Assembly: GCA_003520205.1 (NCBI GenBank)
Contig: DOVG01000138.1
Coordinates: 1 to 15,230 of the forward strand
Origin: Lachnospiraceae bacterium
Lineage (GTDB): Bacteria; Bacillota; Clostridia; Lachnospirales; Lachnospiraceae
Reading direction: 5' to 3'
DNA: 15,230 nt
Shown: in pieces, positions 5,737-12,907 of the stretch
Position numbering within the stretch: position 1 is the first letter of the stretch
How the letters are laid out: each line of letters opens with the position of its first letter
The notes under the pieces: generated by a model
Told to the model about the DNA's origin: nothing
Database searches by the model: none
The model's input: the letters and a program-made list of their open reading frames with translations, nothing else
Made by a program: the position numbers and the translations under genes

Positions 5737-8700
5737 TTATTTTACAGTTACCTTAGTGGAAGCGCTTATACCATTATTTGCATATACATAGATGGTACAT
5801 TTGCCTTTCTTTTTAGCAGTAATCTTACCCTTACTGTTCACTTTAGCAACATTAGGGTTAGAGCTTACATATGTAAGCTTTTTACTCGTAAGCTTCTTAT
5901 TCTTATCATCCTTGGTTATCTTAACCTTAATTTTAGTTGACTTTTTAGCTTTTAACTTAAGAGTCTTCTTGGATACTGTTAGTTTCTTAACATTAGTATA
6001 CTTACCGCCCTTTGTAACAACCTTGATAGTCTTTGACGTAGAGATAAGCTTTCCGTCTTTGTCAAATGCAGCTACTACATATGAATAGTTTGTTTTCTTC
6101 TTAAGCTTCTTATTTGTTACTGAAGTCTTAGCTGTTTCTGTATTTTTTGTAAATGCTTTACCATCAACTGAAGAGTATATTACATATTTAACTGCTTTAG
6201 AAACTTTAGACCACTTAATCTTTGCAGAAGTTTTCTTGACTGTTGAAGATTGAAGTTTGATAGGTGCGTAATCAGAACCAGCAATCTCTGCTGGGGCTTT
6301 CTTGGAGGTGATAAACTTATCAACAACTGTTATGTTGTCGCCTACTTCAACTTTAGTCTTATTCTTTGCTGCCTCTGCATTATCCTGCGCCGTTTTAATA
6401 GAAGCCTTAAGTGCCTCAATAGCATCATTTACGGCTTTAACTGCGTTATCCTTTTCAGTTGTTGTAGCATTTTCAGAAAGTGAATCAACTGCCTTCTTTG
6501 CTGTATCAAGGGCTTCTTTAGCGGCTTTAACTGCTGCGATGTCTTGTGCTGATGCATTTGTATCTGATTCTAGTGCTTTAAGTGCTGTATCTGCGTCAGT
6601 CTGAGCATCTTTTACAGTCTTTTCTGTAGCCTTTACTGCATCGTTGGCTGCTTTTCTTGCTTCTTCTGATTTGAGCTGGACATCTGTTTTTACGGCATCT
6701 ATATCAGATTTTGCTTTATTAACTATTGCTTTGATAGTATCTGAATCAGCAGCCTTTTCTATATCAGATTTTGCTGTATCAGCTATATCCTTTATAGCTT
6801 TATATTCTGTTTCTCTATAGTCAGTTTGTTTCTTGCTTGAAGCATATTCATCTATCATGTTATTTGCAAGAGTCTTAGCTTCCTCAAGAGTCTTAGCGGC
6901 TTCGATAGCAGCTTCTTCAGCAGCCTTCGCTTTTTCTTCAGCTGTCTTTATAGATTCGTTGAGAGCTGTAGCTGCTTCTGTAAATGCATCTGCTGCTGTG
7001 AATTTATCTGCATTAGTAGCTTTGTCATCAAGTTCTTTTAATGCGGCTGTAGCAGTTTCATATGCTTCAAATTTATCGGTGACATCGGTCTTATCATCAT
7101 CTGCAGCATACTGGTTATTTGTTAGTTCTTCTACCTTACTAGTTAATGAAGCCTTTGCAGATTCATAATCCTCAAGAGATTTTGCCACTGCTGAATCAGC
7201 TATATCTGTGAGCTTTGTTATATCTGATTCCAATTTGTCAGAGTTAGCAACGAGACTTCTGTAATATGGATAAAGGTCGTCATATGCCTCTTTAGCTTCA
7301 CTAATAACCTTTAAACTATCTCTATTAACGTCTTCAGTAGCTGGAAGTGCTTTTATAAGATCTTCAACTTCCTGGGCTTTAGTTATATATGCCTCAAAAA
7401 CATCATCCCCCTCAGCTTTTTCATCGCTGAGATCTGCTGTACCGAAAACAGAAGTATCCTGATAGCCCTGTCCTGAAGTATCAAACCAGCTTAGGGTACC
7501 ATTTCTACTATTGTTAGCATTTGCGTCATTGATCTGGAGTTCAAGACCAATCTTTTTACCAGCTTTTGCTTCCAGACTTGTCCATTTTATTGCAGCTTCT
7601 ACTACATAACCATTTTCAGTTTCTTTAGCAGCAGACTCAATATATTCTGGTTTGCAGGAAGTACCATTAAAACTCTGTTTATTTTGGTAGTTTACTCTGT
7701 ACTGCTTATCATCATCCTGATATCCGCCTGCTTTTTGATTGAGCTCATCAATGAATAATTCTATAGAATCATGTTCATAATCATTTATAGAACCTGCATT
7801 AAGAACAGGGTCATTAACTGTCATGAACAGATATAGGTTATCTTTATCCCACATAAGCTTCGCATCAGCAGCTACATCATTGGATGCACCAAGATTGATA
7901 GTAAGAGGAAAACTTTCTACATTGTTCCAGATTTCACCCTGCTCAGCATCAACTATAGCGGTACCATTCTTTATAGAAGTATATGGCTTAAATACAACAT
8001 CTGCGTAATACTTTGTGTCTTCTGCCTGAGTAAACTTTGTATCATTGTAGGCTGCCTTTACTCCACCTATTTCAGCAAGTATATCAAGATTGAGTTTAGT
8101 TAATGCGGTAAACTCACCTGAAATAGTGGCCTCGGAGGTATATGCATCTGAAGATTTGGTAAAGTCTGTTGAAGTAAGTGATACGGAGTTAATATCTCCG
8201 TCTTCAAGCTTATAATAAACTGTAACGTAATCTTCTGAAGAAATCTCTTTGCCAGTTATATCGATTTTTATTTTTATTTCAGAACTATTCCATACAGGTG
8301 TAAAGTCAATCTTTAAATCGCCTTCTGAAAAGCTGTTAGTTATTCCGTTTTTATAATCTCCATCGGCTGATTCTATTATATTTACTGTATGAATAAAAGG
8401 ATCAAGTGAATCTGGATTAACGATTCCCCAATAAGCAGGCTTCGCTTGATAATTTCCATCAAAGAGAAGTGGACTCTGTGGACGTCCATTTGATCCTCCA
8501 CCTGCGCCGTTAAAATCATTCAGCCATGAAAGGCTATCTATAGTTCCCCAGATTGTAAATGAATTTACATTTACTCCTGATGCTACTACTTCGCGATATG
8601 CATTATAGATGTCTTTGTATCTGTGACCTGTTTTTGCATATTCTTTTTCTTTTTCGGCTTTGGTGCCTTTGTATCCTATAGTTGATTTAACATCAAGCTC

Positions 8701-10572
8701 TGTAACCTGAACCTTACCTACTATTGCGCCATAAGTTTTGGCAGCATTGATAATCTGTTGCTTTGAAGGTGAATCCATATCATGATGTGCCTGCATACCG
8801 AATGCATCAATTCTAGTAGGAAGCTCAGAATCGCTCTCATGATTCTTAACAGAAGTGAGGAGCTTTGATATAGATGCAACCTTTGAAGGTGTGCAATCAT
8901 TATAATCATTATAATAAAGTTCCAGCCAGCTTGGAGCGTACTTGTTAGCAAATTTGAAAGCGTTGATAATGTAGTCAGGAGCTTCTTCAGCAGAACCAAC
9001 TCCATAGAGTCCAGCCCAATCACCGTTTGTTCTGTATATTTCGTCAGAAGAATCGCTGATTGCTTCATTTACTACATCAAATCCATAGAAAAGCTCGCCA
9101 TATTTTTTTGCTTCAGAATCAGCGCCGAAGTAGTGATCCATAACTGTTTTTATATACCACTCGTGACGAACGTTCATTTCCTCTTTTGATACATACTTTG
9201 CATTTTTAGAAGAAGAATATCCTTCACGGAAGAACCATGCAGGTGTCTGGGAATGCCATGTAAGAACATGACCTCTTACCTTGATGTTATATCCTTCTTC
9301 AGTGTTCCATTTATAGATTTCAGCAAGCATTGCATCCGGGGTTGAAAAGTCGAGTCCCTTAGGAACTTTATAGCCTTTGAACTCTATTAAGTCGTCTTCT
9401 TTAAAGCCGCCTGTAGGATAAATTCCGTTCATAATAGACTCAGGCTTTAATTCGTTTTCAAATGTAATAGCATTGAAATGTTTCTTTACGAGGGCTACGA
9501 GCTTATCATCTTTTAAACTGCTGCTTGCTAGACATGTACCTGTTAAAGTGCCTTCGCCAAGACCTGTTTCTTTTTCAACTTCTTTCCAGAGATCAGGAAT
9601 ATCAGTCTGGATTTCCTGAGAAGGAAGAATAGAAATCTCAACTTCACTGTCGAGTGAGATTACACCATAATTTCCGGTTTCGTTATCTTTATTCAAACTC
9701 ATGAGGCAGAAAGCACCAGCTCCAAGACCATCAAGATCTTCTAAAGACTCTTTGAGTGGCTCACCGGCACCCCAGAAATTATTATTATCATAAGCATCAG
9801 CAGAATAAGCTTTTCCCATGAAGTTGCCGATGTTATCTGTCTTTATGTCTATCTTTGATACTCGAGAAGAATCAATATCAGCGGGGAGTTTAAAGAATAA
9901 ACTCTTATACTGACCGACAAAAGTGGCTGTACGAGCCTCTTCATCGATAACAACTGCGGGATCCTGTGTTCCATCGACTGTTTCAAGGACTTTATAATCA
10001 AGATCACCGATTTTATAGGTTGCAACTGTTGTATCTTTTTCAATTACTGGTTCATCATCTAACGTAATGATGACAGCAGAAGAAGAATAGTTACCTCCAT
10101 TGGCAGCGGTTGTCATAGCAGCAAAATATGCAAATTCAAGACCACTTAAACTTAGCGTATTGCTTCCGTACTGTACACCATTACCATTGGACTTTGCTAA
10201 AGAATCATCACCGGGTTCTGGTAAAACTTTAACTGAAAAGCCGGCAGTATCAGCATCTTTAAATTCTATTTTTGATACTCGTCTAGGATTAATACCTTCA
10301 GGAAGCTTGAAATAAGCCTGTGCATATTGACCCTTGAAGTTGAATTTGGCTGACCCATCTTCAGCTACAACTACATCAGTTCCCCCATTATCTTTAGCAC
10401 TTTGAGGGTCAAGTTCCAGTTTGTCAAATGTAAATGTATACTCGCCATTTTCCTCATAGTTACTTTCTTCTGCGCCTTCGGCATGGACACTAAGACCGGC
10501 TGTGCTAACCGGAGATAGCGCCATCGAGGCCACAAGCGCGGCGACTAAAAATCGCTTAAATTTCTTTACCAT
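5737..10572 (-). CDS. Secreted multimodular endo-1,4-beta-xylanase (GH10 + CBM9)
   Basis: Extracellular enzyme cutting the xylan backbone; 1611 residues. A signal peptide (basic MVKKFKRF, hydrophobic core, likely cut after SVHA, residue 31) is followed by two related beta-rich modules (about 45-172 and 184-317, both with a GQY..xFKLP...RVSKI motif). The GH10 barrel (about 335-720) contains FENELKP, RGHVLTWHSQTPAWF, acid/base Glu503 in DVVNEA and nucleophile Glu625 in VTELD. An unassigned beta-rich segment (725-850) and a CBM9 module (855-1048; DYEHDSIELFIDE, QYRVNY) follow. Next come a stretch like the LIKALP...AYDDL surface-protein modules (1067-1120), an Ala/Lys/Asp-rich helical stalk (to about 1405), an Fn3-like domain (1435-1520) and a lysine-rich Big_2-like end (1524-1611). 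No LPXTG, dockerin or SLH motif is seen. AAGGAGG (10585-10591) precedes ATG 10572, and two promoters lie upstream. Confidence 0.95.
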   Translation of the reverse strand: MVKKFKRFLVAALVASMALSPVSTAGLSVHAEGAEESNYEENGEYTFTFDKLELDPQSAKDNGGTDVVVAEDGSAKFNFKGQYAQAYFKLPEGINPRRVSKIEFKDADTAGFSVKVLPEPGDDSLAKSNGNGVQYGSNTLSLSGLEFAYFAAMTTAANGGNYSSSAVIITLDDEPVIEKDTTVATYKIGDLDYKVLETVDGTQDPAVVIDEEARTATFVGQYKSLFFKLPADIDSSRVSKIDIKTDNIGNFMGKAYSADAYDNNNFWGAGEPLKESLEDLDGLGAGAFCLMSLNKDNETGNYGVISLDSEVEISILPSQEIQTDIPDLWKEVEKETGLGEGTLTGTCLASSSLKDDKLVALVKKHFNAITFENELKPESIMNGIYPTGGFKEDDLIEFKGYKVPKGLDFSTPDAMLAEIYKWNTEEGYNIKVRGHVLTWHSQTPAWFFREGYSSSKNAKYVSKEEMNVRHEWYIKTVMDHYFGADSEAKKYGELFYGFDVVNEAISDSSDEIYRTNGDWAGLYGVGSAEEAPDYIINAFKFANKYAPSWLELYYNDYNDCTPSKVASISKLLTSVKNHESDSELPTRIDAFGMQAHHDMDSPSKQQIINAAKTYGAIVGKVQVTELDVKSTIGYKGTKAEKEKEYAKTGHRYKDIYNAYREVVASGVNVNSFTIWGTIDSLSWLNDFNGAGGGSNGRPQSPLLFDGNYQAKPAYWGIVNPDSLDPFIHTVNIIESADGDYKNGITNSFSEGDLKIDFTPVWNSSEIKIKIDITGKEISSEDYVTVYYKLEDGDINSVSLTSTDFTKSSDAYTSEATISGEFTALTKLNLDILAEIGGVKAAYNDTKFTQAEDTKYYADVVFKPYTSIKNGTAIVDAEQGEIWNNVESFPLTINLGASNDVAADAKLMWDKDNLYLFMTVNDPVLNAGSINDYEHDSIELFIDELNQKAGGYQDDDKQYRVNYQNKQSFNGTSCKPEYIESAAKETENGYVVEAAIKWTSLEAKAGKKIGLELQINDANANNSRNGTLSWFDTSGQGYQDTSVFGTADLSDEKAEGDDVFEAYITKAQEVEDLIKALPATEDVNRDSLKVISEAKEAYDDLYPYYRSLVANSDKLESDITKLTDIADSAVAKSLEDYESAKASLTSKVEELTNNQYAADDDKTDVTDKFEAYETATAALKELDDKATNADKFTAADAFTEAATALNESIKTAEEKAKAAEEAAIEAAKTLEEAKTLANNMIDEYASSKKQTDYRETEYKAIKDIADTAKSDIEKAADSDTIKAIVNKAKSDIDAVKTDVQLKSEEARKAANDAVKATEKTVKDAQTDADTALKALESDTNASAQDIAAVKAAKEALDTAKKAVDSLSENATTTEKDNAVKAVNDAIEALKASIKTAQDNAEAAKNKTKVEVGDNITVVDKFITSKKAPAEIAGSDYAPIKLQSSTVKKTSAKIKWSKVSKAVKYVIYSSVDGKAFTKNTETAKTSVTNKKLKKKTNYSYVVAAFDKDGKLISTSKTIKVVTKGGKYTNVKKLTVSKKTLKLKAKKSTKIKVKITKDDKNKKLTSKKLTYVSSNPNVAKVNSKGKITAKKKGKCTIYVYANNGISASTKVTVK

Positions 10573-10654
10573 TAAATCTTTTAACCTCCTTATGCCATTG
10601 TTAAATGTGTATAATTTTTTGATTATTCGCCCCCGGATTTGAACAATCTACACA

Positions 10655-10684
10655 AATATATCGTGTTATAAATGCATATGTCAA
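10655..10684 (-). promoter_or_regulatory. Xylanase promoter, proximal
   Basis: Minus strand TTGACA (10679-10684), 18-bp spacer, TATATT (10655-10660). Predicted start near 10648 gives a leader of about 76 bases before ATG 10572. Confidence 0.6.
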
Positions 10685-10720
10685 TCGATTAACGGCATAT
10701 ATAATTATTTCGTTATATTG

Positions 10721-10748
10721 CATATATAATATATGAAAATGTTGTCAA
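10721..10748 (-). promoter_or_regulatory. Xylanase promoter, distal
   Basis: Minus strand TTGACA (10743-10748), 16-bp spacer, TATATG (10721-10726), about 64 bp upstream of the proximal promoter. The surrounding DNA is very AT-rich. GCATATATAA occurs twice on the plus strand (10695-10704 with one base context difference, and 10720-10729), which could serve regulation or simply reflect base composition. Confidence 0.5.
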
Positions 10749-10826
10749 TTATTCATTGATACTTTTTACTTGTTTTGTTTGTGGAAAATGCTATAGACAA
10801 AGTGTACAAAAGATTTATTCATTAAG

Positions 10827-10893
10827 AAAAAAAGCTCTGCCGCTGTATAATCCATCAAAGCTACTTGATGAATCATACAGAGGCAGAGCTTTT
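10827..10893 (-). terminator. Very long terminator hairpin of the aquaporin gene
   Basis: Minus-strand arms AAAAGCTCTGCC and GGCAGAGCTTTT enclose CTGTATGATTCATCAA and TTGATGGATTATACAG around a 6-base loop. The stem is about 29 bp with one mismatch and two G-U pairs, then a run of seven Ts. On the plus strand the two G-U pairs become A-C mismatches, so the hairpin fits the minus-strand transcript. It ends about 40 bp past the aquaporin stop and insulates the xylanase promoters downstream. Confidence 0.82.
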
Positions 10894-10931
10894 ATATTAC
10901 AAAGTTTAGTCTGCTCTATTTAACTAGATAA

Positions 10932-11645
10932 TCAGTCCTTCTTTTCAATTCTTCCTTCCAGGAAAAGGAAGATACCAGCTGCGATAGCAGCACCGATGAA
11001 TGGTCCTATGATAAATACATAGATAACACTGAGAGGATCACCATTACCTGCAAATGCAGCTACAAGAGCAGGACCGATACTTCTGGCTGGATTAACAGAA
11101 GTTCCTGTAAGCCCGATTCCAAGGATATGAACTCCTACAAGTGTAAGTCCGATAATAAGACCGCCGAATGAACCGTGTGTACGCTTAGGTGAAGTAACAC
11201 CAAGTATGCAAAGAACGAAGATACATGTAAGAATTATCTCAACGAGAATTCCTGCAGCAGCACTGTCGTTGATATTTCCAAGACCATTTGTTCCATAACC
11301 ACCAGTCATATCCTCAATTCCTGCAAGGCTGAAAATAAGAGCGAGAAGTCCACTTCCTGCAAGAGCTCCTAAGATCTGAGCTACCAGATATCCGATGAAG
11401 TCTGTGACAGTCATCTGTCCTGTGATAAGAAATGCAAGTGAAACTGCCGGATTTACATGTCCGCCGGAGATGTTACCTACACTGTAAGCAAGAGCGACGA
11501 TAGCGAGACCGAATGCAAATGCAGTAAGAACATATCCTCCACCATTCACGGCATCACAGCCAACGAGCATTGCTGTTCCACAACCGATGAAAACAAGAAT
11601 GAATGTTCCGATAAACTCGGCAATATATTTTTTTGATGATTCCAT
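10932..11645 (-). CDS. Aquaporin (MIP family, AqpZ-like water channel)
   Basis: Inner-membrane channel of 237 residues with six hydrophobic segments. Both NPA boxes are intact: SGGHVNPAVS and GTSVNPARS. Residues lining the selectivity filter match the water-specific AqpZ pattern: Phe in AFAFGL, His in GVHILG, Thr in GTSVNP and the Arg after the second NPA. The usual glycerol-facilitator features (Asp after the second NPA, longer loops) are absent. Water transport and osmotic adjustment are therefore likelier than glycerol uptake. The frame opens at ATG 11663, but that start would place the ribosome-binding site inside the coding region. AAGGAGG (11651-11657) stands 5 bases before ATG 11645, so MESSKKYIAEF is the chosen N-terminus. 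It is divergent from the carbamoyltransferase-like gene and has a strong terminator. Confidence 0.94.
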   Translation of the reverse strand: MESSKKYIAEFIGTFILVFIGCGTAMLVGCDAVNGGGYVLTAFAFGLAIVALAYSVGNISGGHVNPAVSLAFLITGQMTVTDFIGYLVAQILGALAGSGLLALIFSLAGIEDMTGGYGTNGLGNINDSAAAGILVEIILTCIFVLCILGVTSPKRTHGSFGGLIIGLTLVGVHILGIGLTGTSVNPARSIGPALVAAFAGNGDPLSVIYVFIIGPFIGAAIAAGIFLFLEGRIEKKD

Positions 11646-11699
11646 ATAAACCTCCTTTTTCATATACGTATGTACTTTTAACTCTTTAACAATAACATG

Positions 11700-11714
11700 T
11701 TTACATAATGTAAA
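11700..11714. promoter_or_regulatory. Perfect 15-bp palindrome, candidate operator
   Basis: TTTACAT-A-ATGTAAA, 7-bp half-sites with a single central base, in the divergent gap between the aquaporin and carbamoyltransferase-like genes. It overlaps a weak candidate minus-strand promoter (TTTACA, 17 bp, TGTTAA), where a bound repressor would block aquaporin transcription. The regulator is unknown, and chance is possible in AT-rich DNA. Confidence 0.35.
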
Positions 11715-11755
11715 TCAATTATTTTTTTGATATTTCTATCGAATTTAAAAAGCTG

Positions 11756-11785
11756 TTGAATAGTGCAAATTATTTATAGTATAAT
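11756..11785 (+). promoter_or_regulatory. Promoter of the carbamoyltransferase-like gene
   Basis: TTGAAT (11756-11761), 18-bp spacer, consensus TATAAT (11780-11785). The start near 11792 gives a leader of about 53 bases containing a small CGTGG/CCACG hairpin. I could not recognise a convincing ArgR box. Confidence 0.7.
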
Positions 11786-11844
11786 AGCTTTCGTGGACTT
11801 GTCCCACGCGAGTTATTACTTTTATATAAAGAGGTAGTATACAT

Positions 11845-12780
11845 ATGAAGAATATGCTAAATTTTAAGAACTTTTCTCCTGAGGAACTTATGGAAATCCT
11901 TAACATAGCTCAGGATATGAAAAAGAATCCGGATAAATATGCAGACAGCCTTAAGGGCAAGAAGCTTTATTCGCTTTTTGAGAAGACATCAACCAGAACA
12001 TTCCTTTCCTTTGCAACTGGAATAACTGAACTTGGTGGTACATATTTCAATCAGCTATGGGAAGATTCTAATTTTGTTCTCGGCGAACCTGTGTCAGAAA
12101 TCAAATATGTTTGCCGAAATGTTGATATTATAATGGCTCGTCTTGTTAAGAATGAGACAGTTGAATTGTTTGGAGAAAATGTAACAGTTCCATTTATCAA
12201 TGGTTGTGACAGTTCTTATCACCCATGTCAGATACTTGCAGATGCACTTACAATCATTGAGAAATTCGGTGATCTGAATGTGAATTTCATGTTCATAGGT
12301 GCAAAGAATAATGTATTTAATTCACTTGTAGAATTCTTCTCCAAGATGAAGAAGGGAACTCTTTATGGACTGACACCACTTGTTAATAATACAGCTTGTG
12401 GACCTGAGTTCTATGAAGAAGCAAAAGCAACAGGTCATTATGTAGAGCTTGATCCTACAATGTCTATGGAAGAAGCTAAGGAATATGCAAAGAAGATGCA
12501 GATTGTTTATACAGATACATGGGTAGATATGGAATTCTTTAACAATCCTGCATATAAGCAGCAGAAAGAGGAAACTCTGGCGAAGATGATGCCTTATCAG
12601 ATAAATGATGAGTTTCTTGATGGTTCAGATGCGTTGGTATTCCACGACATGCCTATGCATGTTGGTTTTGAAATTTCTGAATCCGTTGAGAAGAAACATA
12701 TGGAAACAATTCTCGATGAAGCAGAGAACAGACGCCATGCTGAAAAAGCGGTTATGTATTACTTATTAAAAAAGTGCTAA
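11845..12780 (+). CDS. Ornithine carbamoyltransferase-like protein, atypical acceptor site
   Basis: Member of the aspartate/ornithine carbamoyltransferase family, 311 residues, which transfers the carbamoyl group from carbamoyl phosphate to an amine. The carbamoyl-phosphate site is intact: EKTSTRTFLSF (STRT 49-52) and HPCQ (126-129). The fold-end ENRRHAEKAVMYYLL is also OTC-like. The parts that bind ornithine are not canonical. The usual HCLP is HDMP (267-270), replacing the catalytic-site Cys by Asp. The SMG loop after YTDxW is DMEFFNNP (228-235). The usual DGNN is AKNN (153-156). The gene may be an arginine-pathway OTC variant or may use another amine; its arginine role is unproven. AAAGAGGT precedes ATG 11845. 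It has its own promoter and terminator and lies just before pyrB, which shares its carbamoyl-phosphate substrate. Confidence 0.85.
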   Translation: MKNMLNFKNFSPEELMEILNIAQDMKKNPDKYADSLKGKKLYSLFEKTSTRTFLSFATGITELGGTYFNQLWEDSNFVLGEPVSEIKYVCRNVDIIMARLVKNETVELFGENVTVPFINGCDSSYHPCQILADALTIIEKFGDLNVNFMFIGAKNNVFNSLVEFFSKMKKGTLYGLTPLVNNTACGPEFYEEAKATGHYVELDPTMSMEEAKEYAKKMQIVYTDTWVDMEFFNNPAYKQQKEETLAKMMPYQINDEFLDGSDALVFHDMPMHVGFEISESVEKKHMETILDEAENRRHAEKAVMYYLLKKC

Positions 12781-12794
12781 TGATGATTTAATTT

Positions 12795-12825
12795 AAAATG
12801 ACGTGTGATTTCACACGTCATTTTT
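12795..12825 (+). terminator. Terminator of the carbamoyltransferase-like gene
   Basis: AAAATGACGTGTGA and TCACACGTCATTTT form a near-perfect stem closing on a small TT-centred loop, followed by the end of a five-T run, 14 bases after the stop codon. It separates this gene from pyrB. Confidence 0.85.
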
Positions 12826-12841
12826 GTGAAAAAACATAACC

Positions 12842-12869
12842 TTGCTGAACAATTACAAAAATCTATAAA
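12842..12869 (+). promoter_or_regulatory. Candidate pyrB promoter
   Basis: TTGCTG (12842-12847), 16-bp spacer, TATAAA (12864-12869), between the upstream terminator and pyrB. The predicted leader is only about 30 bases, and I see no attenuator in it. Confidence 0.5.
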
Positions 12870-12907
12870 TAATAAGTCGTTGATATGGCGACGGAATGGA
12901 GACTGAT

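Noticed and set aside
6250..7168. Several plus-strand open frames inside the xylanase stalk region
   Set aside because: They are antisense images of the low-complexity Ala/Lys/Thr-rich coding sequence, with Ser/Ala/Leu-rich products, no ribosome-binding sites and no recognisable domain.
10695..10740. AT-rich repeats upstream of the xylanase as a replication origin or CRISPR-like array
   Set aside because: Only two short, AT-rich similar units, no DnaA-box set, no regular spacers; promoter DNA explains it better.
11646..11663. Upstream ATG for the aquaporin
   Set aside because: AAGGAGG falls within the six extra codons and fits ATG 11645 with normal spacing.
12896..12907. Upstream ATG for pyrB
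   Set aside because: It has only a weak preceding purine stretch, while GGAG within the extension is well placed for ATG 12908.
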